From contig OZ037770.1 of NCBI GenBank assembly GCA_964035545.1, positions 11,336,463-11,400,462 of the forward strand: DNA of 64,000 nt, given 5' to 3'. Positions 37,601 through 57,739 of the stretch are shown one piece after another. Made by a program: the position numbers and the translations under genes. The number at the start of each line of letters is the position of its first letter. Within the stretch, counting starts at the first letter, position 1. This DNA comes from Bugula neritina. Lineage: Eukaryota > Bryozoa > Gymnolaemata > Cheilostomatida > Bugulidae. The notes below the pieces were generated by a model that worked only from the letters and a program-made list of their open reading frames with translations, did not search any database and was not told the DNA's origin.

Positions 37601-37871
37601 CAGCACAATCATAGCAAATTACCTCCCACTTGCTGTAACAAATAATTATCACACTTGAAGTAAATCTTTTCCTAATTTGAAGGTGGTAAAATCTTAACAA
37701 ATCAAAGCAAAAGCATCATAAAAGTGTCAAATAATGAAGATAACAGAGAATAACAATAAATATTAATATATATTATATTCATTGAAAAACTATTACTTAC
37801 TGATACACCTTGGCTGCCATGACAATGGATGCTAGCAGGAGAATTAGAGAAACCAGTATAAGCGAGAACAT
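34655..37871 (-). CDS. Unrecognised signal-bearing, Cys-rich, coiled-coil protein, copy 2
   Basis: Paralogue of the gene at 27,656-30,880 with the same eight exons: 37871-37801, 37632-37528, 37335-36884, 36716-36462, 36343-36173, 35694-35557, 35214-35107 and 34746-34655, again 463 residues and no stop or frameshift. Exons 1-3 are identical to copy 1. Exons 4-7 differ mainly at replacement sites: exon 5 has nine of 57 residues changed and exon 7 about ten of 36. The last exon is nearly unchanged, keeping KFFCCCVQDNE. Function unknown. The pattern suggests both copies are expressed and constrained at the two ends while the middle changes. Confidence 0.75.
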
Positions 37872-38268
37872 ATTGAAGTTTATATTGTGAACAGTTGCAT
37901 GAAAGATTTACATTTTGTAGAAGCAATAATTAAACTGTCAATCTACAAACTCTGTAAACGCGCAATTAAGGTACCATTGTGTCACTCATTGAGTCATCCT
38001 TCATTATTGCACATTTTTTGAATATTTTGTTTTACTTATTTAATAATTTATTTAGATAATGATAGCAATTGTTTGTTTTGTTTTGAATTATTTTTATAGT
38101 GTACTTTGTAATAATTTGTGAGGCATTTATGATGTAAACCATTTACTAGTTTGTTAGGTTGAATCCTTTATCCTATAAAACACAGTATTTATATATAGAT
38201 ATAATAAGTGGGAGGAGCTTCTTTAATAAAAAAAATAACAATTTGTGACATCAGTTGAATGCTTAGGA

Positions 38269-38579
38269 CAGGGGTATCCAATCCTTACAGAGCGAGGGCT
38301 ACACTGGAAACTTTATGTTGAGCTGGGGTCCACAGCATTAGCATTTTTAAATAACTTTCTTACAAATTCTTATGAATCATTGCACAATAAAGTCCGAATA
38401 GTTACTGCAGGCTCCATGTTTTGTAGCACGTGTATAAATAAGACATTTAAAATGTAATTTTTCACTCTAACTCATGCATTACACCTGTGAAAAATTAATT
38501 TAGTTTTATGCTTTTGAGGGCTACATTAATATAAGCTGGGGACCGGATTTGGCCCTGGAGCTGCCGGTTAGACACCCTG
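38269..38579 (+). mobile_element. hAT-like non-autonomous element, complete
   Basis: Begins CAGGGGTATCCAATC and ends GGTTAGACACCCTG, whose complement CAGGGTGTCTAACC matches the start of the copy at 33,298. Flanks GCTTAGGA and GTCTAGAA are similar but not identical. It marks the right end of duplication copy 2. Confidence 0.65.
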
Positions 38580-39163
38580 GTCTAGAAAGTTCTCTTGCAT
38601 CAATTACAAAAGCCCATTAACTATTTGGAACTGTCATTATTCATATGATATTATTCTAAAGTATAATTACATCACTAATCAACGTAAACAGGTTTTGAGC
38701 TATATTATATTGTCATAAATTGTCATGCCTTACTAATATAAGGAATAAAAGTGCAGGGTAACATTAAAGAGTACAATATCTTTTAAAGTACCAATTGTGA
38801 CAGCCTTGTAGTAATTAAAAGCATTAGCTCTAGAAAGCATTTGTAGTATATGAAATTATCTACCCAAATCAAAACTAGAACTTAAGCTATGTGGAACTTG
38901 CTAATTCCACACAAGATGGGCATTTTTAATTTGAACTCAAACTACTGAAATTTTTCATTTCAGAGTTTATTGAGAGAAGATTGGTTGGTTTACTCGGAAC
39001 TGACACTGTTTGTCAGACTTCGGTAGTCGTTATGTCCGACACACTTTGAGAGTTCATAGTTCAAGTTGAAACATTTATATTTCTTGTTGTAGAGAATATA
39101 CAGACATTTGAGCTCTACCATGTCTTTTGAGTTGGTTACATTACATAATATTATATAATAGTG
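38580..39163 (+). other. Intergenic DNA upstream of GLUT B
   Basis: No gene seen. Presumably contains the GLUT B promoter and 5' UTR; no clear core-promoter motif is recognisable. Confidence 0.4.
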
Positions 39164-42100
39164 ATGTCATATGTGAAAGCATCACCATTACTGGGTGACA
39201 GAACTCTGCCAGATTCAGAGAGTAAGGATAAAGACAGGAAAGTTACCCAGACGGCTACATCTGGTGAGCAGGTCAGCCATGGCGGCAGACAGGAAGTTGA
39301 TGTGCCAGTAGGTTTGAATTGTTTATTTCCTGTGTGTATATCTGCACTAGTGCTGGGCTGTACTATTGCTTTATTTTCTAACTTTGTGCTACGCCTATTA
39401 CTTTGTATTTAGCGAATTTGAGCAAAAATATGGCAATTTTTTGTTTAAAGTAGCAATTTTGAAAGTTAAAAGCTGGATATAGTTTTCATCATTCAAATTA
39501 AAAAAGGTTGTTTACTTATTTTACAGGTGGCCAGTGGTTGGCTGTATTTCTCTATTATCTCTTGTGTTATTGGAACATCTTTCTCATTTGGATATTCTAT
39601 GGGCTGTGTCAACACGCCTGCTGTGGTAAATAAGGGTTAATTTGCATTTATACAAGTTTGTTGGGTCTTATAGTGTATGAAGTTTATTACAATACAGAAA
39701 GAATAGATACGGTCTGCATAATTTTATTCTAATAAGAGGCTTTATTTCTACCTATAAGGTTTATAAGTAGCAAGTTTGTTGCACTCTACCACCCTAACAA
39801 ACTTTACCACTTATATTGGAAATGTGCTAAACTTGAGAAATTTTCAAATTTCAAATGAAACCAGATCATAGCAAAAAATGCAAAAGAATCTCTAATGACC
39901 AGCTTCATAATACTTAATTTAACAATAAAATTTAAAGAATACGTATTCTATTTAAAGGTAAATAACTTTTTAATAACCAGCTATGTAAAATTAATTTCCA
40001 GCTTTAACCTGCCTCGGTGCAAGCCAGATTGGGCAGGCATGTGTAATTATTCATTATGGCTGTTGTTTTAACAGGTGATGCAAGGTGTCTTTTCTCATTG
40101 GTATAAGGATACTTATAACTTGGAGGTCTCGGCATCTGAGTTGACATTTCTCTGGGCAGTTACTGTCAGTATCTACATATTTGGTGGTATGATAAGCGCA
40201 GCTATTGCAGGAGCTTTAGCTGACAAGTTTGGCAGGTGAGCGCTGGTAGGTGATGTCATATTTTTACATGAAACAACTTTTCAAGTAGAGTTGCATGTCA
40301 ACCATCAGAGAAGTTGACATTTTTGACAAGTACATGATAGTGCTGCCTAAATATTATGCTTTATAGTAGATGTGATATTTTGGTATTAAGATGTATTTAC
40401 ACATTCCTGGAATTTCTTTTAATTGAAAAAAAAAATCGGATAAAATATTTTATTAAATTTCTTTTTTAGAAAAAAGGTGATGATGGCTGGAAATATTTTA
40501 CAAGTTGTGGCCGCTCTCCTAATGTTTTCTAGTATATGGATACAGCGTTATGAAGTTATCATAATTGGTAGACTGATAATGGGCTTTTATGGAGGTATTT
40601 ACATATACTCTTATTATATGTTGAACATATCATTCTGTCTGTCTGTTTGTCTGTTTCTCTTCATCACTGATACAATTATGGTAATCCTAATGTATACCTT
40701 CTGCTTGAATATCTGAAAGTATACATATAAAACTGCAATAATTTGTGTGCATGGTTGGATAGAAACTACATGGCAATGCAAGAAAGTGCTTGTATGAAAA
40801 GTAGCATTATTAATTTCATCCATTTTTATCAACCAATGTCCGCTAATTACCAACATACCAATTTTGGCTGCGTTAACTTTCAGCATAATTATGTGAAATT
40901 ATAACTATTCCTAATGAGCTTTTTTAAATTAGCACAGGTATTTATTGAGATATTCAGGAATAATATTGTCCCAGTAAATTTGAAGCAATTGACATGCCTC
41001 CCAAACACCTATTATATAGACATCAGCATGAGTTTCTAATGGGAGCTGAGGGTTGTTGTTTCACCAAAACTTATTGATAAATAGTGATAACATTATTGCC
41101 CCTGACTTGAAAAGAATGTGCTAAATCTGCCTCTTTTGATCAGCACATACAAGCCACTAGGTGTTTTGAAATGAGAAAATGTTCACTACACCTCAACCAA
41201 TTAAATGCTACAAGAGTTCAATACTGATTAATAGTCATACGCTCAACATTTCTCATGCAAATATTTCGCACTTACCACCCTTAATAGGTCTCATCACAGT
41301 TGCCACGCCTCTGTATCTCAATGAGATCTCACCTCCTCACCTCAGAGGCAAAGTTGGGACGGTACATCCAATCATGCTTATGGTTGCCCTGTCTCTCTCA
41401 CAAGTTTTCGGGCTACCTCAGATACTTGGAACTAATACTAGGTTTTACTATCTTTTAGGTTTGTGAACTGTGGTATTTTATAAGGGTTTTGAGACCTTTT
41501 GGATAGTACATATTTTTAAGCTAAAGTTGTTTTTATTTAACAATGTTATTTGGTTTAAGTTTAGAGTGCAGAAACTTAGATTTTCACCTCATGAGTTGGT
41601 ATTCCGGTTTAAATCTAGCTTAATTTATGCTACAGAGAATGTTTATAACAAATATGTTTTGCAAAATTAGAGTAGCAAGAAAAGCCATGTGTCTACTTTT
41701 TCCTTTCTAGTCACACACAGTGATATAAACTCAAATCGATTCCTGCAGATATATTTCTTTCTACAAGAAACTCTGGCAAATCAAACTGTATGTTTGTGCT
41801 TTGTACTGCTATTATAACTCTGTAAAGAGTTAGTAACTTTTATAATACATCTGACAGCATTACCGGTGGTAACTGGAGTACTTCATTGGCTGATGTTTGC
41901 TTCCTGTCCAGAGAGTCCATCTTGGTTGTATCTGTTTAAGAAGGATAAAGAAGGTGCCAGAGCTGGTCAGTACTAATTGCTGATTCCTATTAAAATCTAT
42001 AGTGTTATATATATTCACTTGTGTTCAAAGATTCCATTCCTGCAAGACAAATTCAGTGGTGAACAGTTTTTAGGCTGAGGACTGTGAGCTCAAAAATATA

Positions 42101-42634
42101 AAACTTTTAAAAATCCTTAATGACACTCGATTATTTTATTTCCCATTAATGTCGCATCTTAATGTTCAATTTCCTATATTGCAAACTTTTTAAAGAGATC
42201 AACTGCATATCTATTTGTAACTGCACATCTAATTGTGACAGCTCTTGAGAAACTCAGAGACATGGATGTGATGTCAACAGTAGACTTTGAACTGGCCGAG
42301 TATCACAAACAGGAAGTACAGTCTTCATCAGTGTCATGGGTTTGTTGCTTTGTTTTGTAAGATACGCGGTACGCCAGAGTATTGTTATATAATGAGCCGT
42401 GTTTTACAACACCCAATAGAGCACAGCGGGTTTTTTCTGATTTGATTGAGCATAGGAGATAAATACGCTACTTCACTTTATAACCTTATTCAAAGTTTTA
42501 ATGCTTTATTTTATTTGTTTTGGTATGCAGTTAAAAGCGCAGCATAATTAATTTTAATTGATGGTCTAGTTTACTCGATACAGTAATACTGAAAAATTTC
42601 TAGTTAGATATGAAGATTTGAAGGTGTACTGCTG

Positions 42635-42690
<56 letters not shown>

Positions 42691-42727
42691 AATCTGTGGA
42701 CAGCAGCTGTTTCGGGATTTGTCCCCT

Positions 42728-42813
<86 letters not shown>

Positions 42814-45800
42814 TACTAGTGTACTGTTTTCTTACTATTTACAGTATTTATTCCCTTTTCAGGTCTCTCTAAAGACAATACTTACTTCCTACAGAAAGCG
42901 CCCTTTGATCATAGCTTGTATAATGCAAATTTCTTCCCAGTTCAGTGGAATAAATGCAGTTAGTATACACACATTAGATCTGGTATGGCCTATGTTTAGT
43001 TCTGTACTATATTTGCCATGATACAATGTGTTGTTATTTTATGGCAATGTTTTATGCTATGTTGTATTTTACACTAGTTGCAGTCAAAGATGTATTGCTA
43101 ATGCATAAGACCTTATATACATTTCTAAATTTGGACTCATTTTCAATAATCAGTATTTCAAATTGCCACTAGATAAGTTAATTAGCATTTAATAGAGCAA
43201 AATTTACTATTAAAATTTCTAATCATAAATACTGATTTTATGATTTTAAAGCATTTTCCTTTATGTAGGAAGCTAAAAATTGCTTACAAAAGGCATTAAT
43301 AATTATTAAATTTATAAAAATTGTTAGACTCACCCAATTAGTTTAGGATCCTAAGTTAGATGCTTTACTCATGCAAAAATTATAGTCTACATATTATTGT
43401 TCATCGTTCAAACTGAGTTATATGAAATGGCAGGTGATATCCTATTCGACATCTATATTTATTGCTGCCAACTTGTCCGTCGCTGCTGCTCAGTACTCTA
43501 CCCTCGGACTCGGAGGCGTCATGATCATAGGAACTTTCCTTAGTTTCAGTTTGATAGAGAGGCTGGGAAGACGAACCTTACTTTTACATGGTCTCGGTGG
43601 ATGCTTCATCTCTTTGTGTTTGCTCACTGCATTCCACGTGCTGCAGGTGAGAGGATAGTATTACATTGCCGTGGTGATATTGTATTACATTGCCGTGGTG
43701 ATACTGTATTACATTGTTATGATAATGCTGTATATTATAATGTTATGGTAGTGCTACTGTATTACAGCGCTATGTTAATATATTGTATTACAGTGTTGGG
43801 GGTAATATACAGTATTATAGAGTTATGCGGGGAATACAGTATTGCAATTTTATGATATAATATATTATTACAATGTTATCGTGATACAGCATAATGGTAG
43901 GCTATAGTAGACTACAATATTACAGTACTTGTAGTCTATGATCTCAAAGCAGACTCACACACACAATGTGTAGTAAATATACTTTTTTCACTTTGTGTTA
44001 ATATTTGACATACTTTTATATTCTGAGTTTTCTCCCCCACAAATAATTTCTCATATCTCCGCATATCATATCTACAGAACGTTCCAGAGTTGAAGTGGAT
44101 GAGCTACCTGTGTATTGTGGCTGTCATCACATTCCTAATTCCATTTAACATCGGGCCAGGTAAGACTGAGGGTCTTAACATTGAGCAGCAGGTAAAACTA
44201 CATAATATGTATTAACATTGAAGCGCAGGTAAATTTCTGCATTATAAAAATCATCTAGCACTCTTTAATAGCCCGTACCAGTTTTGCTTTTTATGTTAGT
44301 TTTAAAAAACGCTATCAAAACTATTGATTCGTGTTAATTTTGACTCTAAATATCTGTAAGAATTATACTAAAGTTTTTAAGCATGCTGTAACCTGCATTG
44401 CCCCAAACCATACTGGCAAGCATAGCTTGAGAACTTTTTAAAGTATGGCACAAAAGCAACAACTACAAGACGCTTTCTCGGCAAATTATCAATGAATTGG
44501 CTGGCTTGCTCCAATGCTCAACCGGTATCTCTATGAACTAGATTATGGCTGTTTCTTTTAGCAAAATATTGACATCAATGATTATACAAAATTAAATTCT
44601 GGTATCTGTAATTATCAAACTAGCTGACTGTTTTTCTTGGTTGCCACCAACGTCTAATATACGAGTTTAAAACACAACAACCAAGTTTAATCAATACATT
44701 GTTTACACAAATAGCATAGTTTTATTTTTTACATACTTTTGATGTTATTTTCTCTATATTTTGTAATTTAGTTTGTAACTTCGAATCAATAGCTACGTAC
44801 TCATTTTTCATAGTTTCTACTTTTTCATTATGTACGGATGCAGGTTCCATTCCCTGGTTCTACACCACTGAGATAACAGAACCCAGCGCTGCCAAATGGA
44901 CCGTGAGTGCTGCCGTAGTCATCAGTTGGCTGTGTAATTTTATTGTTGGAATTACCTTCCCCTTTCTTCAGGTAAAGTAGTATATAAAAATATAGTTGTT
45001 CATAAATAAATTAGGAAATAATATAGAGTTAAAAGTATCTTTTTTTAGTTTAAATTATATGTCATCTTCCGGTTAAATTTGTTGTTAGAAGATATTTTTA
45101 TCCTGCTAATAATCTGCATGTGGGAGCACTTTACCAGCAAGAATAAGGTCGTCACCATTGAACTAAATAACTTTTCAGTTTTAGTTCATTGGTCATTCCT
45201 TTTGTATTTTGTGGCCTTAGAATTTAGATTATTACCTAATCTGCACTATGGGTGGCTTTTCAATAAGTCTCGGAGCACTTTATGGCCAAGTTGTAACAAA
45301 AGAAGTCTAACTGTAGTAGAGCTGTTTTATTTTTAATTACGTTAGTGACCAAACCAGTGAAAAACATAATTTTAAAAATACATCTCAATCCCGTGAACTG
45401 CCACAACGTAAGTGTGTCAAAAGAAAATCCGTCACAATGAAAAATGTACCATAAAAAGTTCGAAGGCAAATAATTAAAGTTGCTAATTGCAGTATTATGT
45501 TTGTTGGTAGTTTACATAGAAGCTTCATCATTACAATTTGAATTTTGTAAAAATAATTTTATATAATAAAAATTGCAACACATAATGTTTTGTAATAATA
45601 TTATTTGCCAATAATAAAGTGTGTTTTTGTAACTATGAGTATAATGCCAATAAGAAAAGTTGAAAACTATCAAGTGAAGCTAAAACATTATTATTTTACC
45701 ATTTTAATGCTAAACACAAAAATAGTAAAGGAAAGACAACTCCAGAAGCCCTGTAGACTGAGTTTTTTTAACTTAATTTTGTTACACAGTGTAGATGCAG

Positions 45801-46039
45801 CCTCTCAAACTTTGAGCTAGCTTCACAGTTGTACCTATTTTATGTTGTAGACTGCTCTAAAAGACTACGTATTTCTACCATTTCTTCTTATACTAGCAGT
45901 AACATGGGTGTACCTGTATTTTCGAGCACCAGAAACTAAAGGAAAGACAATTCTAGAAATAACTGCAAAATTTGAACAATTGGAGAGTATATCGAAATTA
46001 CCCATTCGGGAAAGAGAATGTTACGAGACCTTTAAGTAA
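39164..46039 (+). CDS. SLC2A/GLUT-type transporter, copy B, altered binding site
   Basis: Twelve exons: 39164-39307, 39527-39625, 40075-40235, 40470-40594, 41288-41458, 41858-41965, 42242-42339, 42863-42958, 43434-43646, 44078-44159, 44844-44971 and 45851-46039, giving 537 residues, in frame throughout. GLUT signatures [69 protein letters not shown] and RAPETKG are intact. Differences from A and C: the TM5 H/N-Q-L becomes HPI (P204, GLUT1 Q161 position); TM7 SQQLSG becomes SSQFSG (S327, Q282 position); the next FYST becomes SYST; and the N-terminal acidic dileucine becomes KASPLL. Exon 7 ends TGG before the donor where C has CAG. Full length and clean splicing argue against a pseudogene. Changed substrate, changed mechanism or early decay are all possible. 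Confidence 0.92.
42638..42812. repeat. (TA)n microsatellite with an embedded unique core
   Basis: Two long TA runs flank a core of about 45 bp (about 42,688-42,731) containing GTGGACAGCAGCTGTTTCGG and CCCCTCATC. It lies in GLUT B intron 7, ending about 50 bases before the exon 8 acceptor. Confidence 0.9.
43657..43865 (+). repeat. 24-bp minisatellite after GLUT B exon 9 donor
   Basis: Degenerating units of TATTACATTGCCGTGGTGAT plus four bases begin ten bases after the exon 9 end and fade towards 43,930. Confidence 0.8.
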
Positions 46040-47626
46040 GTGTCACAGTATGACAGGAGAGAGTAGGTGGTAGCAGGTGGAAATTGAAGAATTAAATTTT
46101 CTCAATAAACCTTTGTTAAAACGATCATCTTGTTAGTTATGATAGACTATTGTTCTCATATCCTGTTATGTAAACTGCTACTTATTGTATTTTTTAAAAC
46201 CAGTTCATCTTTCAATTTGACAGTTATTTTTGCACAGGTTGGTTTTTAATTAGATGTGTGTAAAGCAATGTGTTTCGTTTCTTATCTTCTGATGTACTTA
46301 TGTAACAATTAAACTAATGTGTATATATTATTAGACATAAAGGGATATTAATAAAATATACAATATAAAATTACCCCTGGTTCTTAGCATTTTATAAAAA
46401 TGATTACATATGTTAGTAAAATATAGTCTTTTTTACTTTGTAGATGCTTTGAACATGCTTCCTTTTATCATACAGTACCCATGTAGTAATTTCTGTGCTG
46501 AAAATGAAAATCCAATAATCTGACAAAATATTTGTAACATGGTTTAGACTTTAGATGTTCCTGCATAGAAATTGTTAGATTTTTGTGTTACCTATTCTAA
46601 AGTTTTCCAACATATAAGAAAATAACTCTTTATTATGTATGAAATGTGCAACATATAATGAGAAGATAATTCTTAACATGCAATGTACATTGGTGTGTAT
46701 AATATGAAAGAATAGATCATGACAGAGAAGACAACTCTTGTTAATTTATATAAGTTCATCCATGCACACATTCTATAATATTTACATAATATTCTACTTC
46801 TTGACTTTGTTTACTGTGGTACTAGAAGTAAAGCAGGATCAGCCAATCATATCAGTTCTATCATTCCTTATCTGCAGTAGCAAAGTGCACTTATCTACCT
46901 CATGACTAGTTGGTATTGTGTTTGGTGTGCAAACACATTCTTGGCAGTCAGCCTTCTGCTGCATTTCTAGTTGCCATTTCATTCTCCGTGTTGCTTCTTT
47001 TGAACTATAATGTCAACTGAGCAATAGAGGTGAGAAGGTTTTATGATTTTTTCTATAAGTTAACTAATATCAGCTATTCTGTTCAACATTAAACCTAAAG
47101 GCCATTGCTTAGTTATAGCTTACAGTTATAGGTTATAGTTATAGCTTACAGTTATAGCTTATACTTATAGTTATAGTTATAGCTTTTAGCTATAGCTTAC
47201 AGTTAGAGTTCATAGTTTATATACTTATACTTGTAGCTTTTAGCCTATAGCCTATAGCTATAGCTATGAGCAAAACATCTAATAAACATTATCATTATGA
47301 ATGTATACTTTATGATTAGGTTTTGGGGATTTTGTATTATACTTATCTTGAGTTAAATGTTTCAGTATGTTAGATAAACAGGTATGTTTAGTCTCATTCA
47401 GATGCTAAGAGGGATGTTGTTAACTCCCCAGTCATTATCCCTTCACAACTAATATTTGCTGCTCCAGTTCCATGAATAGCCATGAAGTTACAAAAATGGC
47501 CACCATCTGTTTTAGTTCTTTTTTCACTGAGTTCATGTATGCAGAATAATCAGAATGTTGTCCTGAATCAGGTACAAGAAAATTGAGTGAAAACAGAGTA
47601 GAGTTTGAGTATTTCGTAGTGAAAAC
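46040..47626 (+). other. GLUT B 3' flank and GLUT C upstream region
   Basis: Contains a poly(A) signal at 46,104, a low-complexity field of CTTATAGTTATAG-type motifs at about 47,100-47,275, and otherwise nothing recognisable. The GLUT C promoter and 5' UTR should lie at its right end. Confidence 0.5.
46104..46109 (+). terminator. Poly(A) signal AATAAA, probable for GLUT B
   Basis: Canonical AATAAA 65 bases after the GLUT B stop codon. Confidence 0.5.
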
Positions 47627-56910
<9,284 letters not shown>

Positions 56911-57739
56911 GTTATTGCATCAATAGTCGTTCAAATCATTACATTCTCATAAAGTTGCTCAAGTTGTGTTATATATTAATTTTTTAGATGAATTATGGTT
57001 GCAGAGCATGTGTGTACAAACTGTATTGGTCTAGTCTCCAAACTCTGTACTACAATCAATTATGCAATGCAGTAATTCAAACAGTAAACTCAGTTCGAGT
57101 TGCATAATTAATGTTATAAATGCCCTTACAGTTAGTCTAATAGTTATAATAATTGTTACCATTATTAAAAATCAGCTTTACTAGCAGTGGAGTTGTGTGC
57201 CCTATGAAATAGTCTATCACAATCGGTGCTCTGTTCTAAGTTACACTCGGAACTATTTGGCCTACGAAGTAAGATTTTTAATGAACATCTATTTGTAATC
57301 AATTACTTATTTTTTATTCTTTACTACACTTGTATTTTTATTATAATGCAAAATAAATGCAGTATATAATATATATAAGAAATATTGAAGATGCTACTAA
57401 GAAAATGCTACTGTATGTAGAATAGAGAAGGTTCCAGAAATACAATTCGACATTTCACTATGAATCTGCTTATTTATATTACTTTATATTTTTTTAAATA
57501 AAATAAACAGAAATCATGAAAATATTTTAATATCATTCATCACACTACATCATTATAATTTTCACATTGATAAATTCAACAACCTTTCGTCACAAGCATA
57601 ATATACATTTCAACATCATGATAAAGTTTTTTAAAACTACATCCTTCTGGAATACATAGAAACTTTGTTTATATTTTTAATAATAAATTTTTAATAAATG
57701 CTCCAAAGTGGTATAAGTTGACGGAAGAATACAGCGTGT
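56911..57739. other. Gap between convergent GLUT C and MIB2
   Basis: Holds the GLUT C 3' UTR with AATAAA at 57,352-57,357 and the MIB2 3' UTR on the other strand. No further gene. Confidence 0.5.
57352..57357 (+). terminator. Poly(A) signal AATAAA, possible for GLUT C
   Basis: Canonical hexamer about 440 bases after the GLUT C stop codon. Confidence 0.4.

Larger units (their letters stand above)
32606..38379. repeat. Large duplicated block, copy 2
   Basis: Second copy of the block at 25,618-31,410 in the same orientation. All coding exons and splice sites of the minus-strand gene are preserved. The 1.26-kb segment at about 36,712-37,972 is identical to copy 1, with differences resuming sharply on both sides. 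Confidence 0.95.

Noticed and set aside
39164-46039. GLUT B as a pseudogene because of altered binding residues
   Set aside because: All twelve exons are in frame, every splice site is canonical and all structural motifs remain, so the substitutions are more likely functional change.
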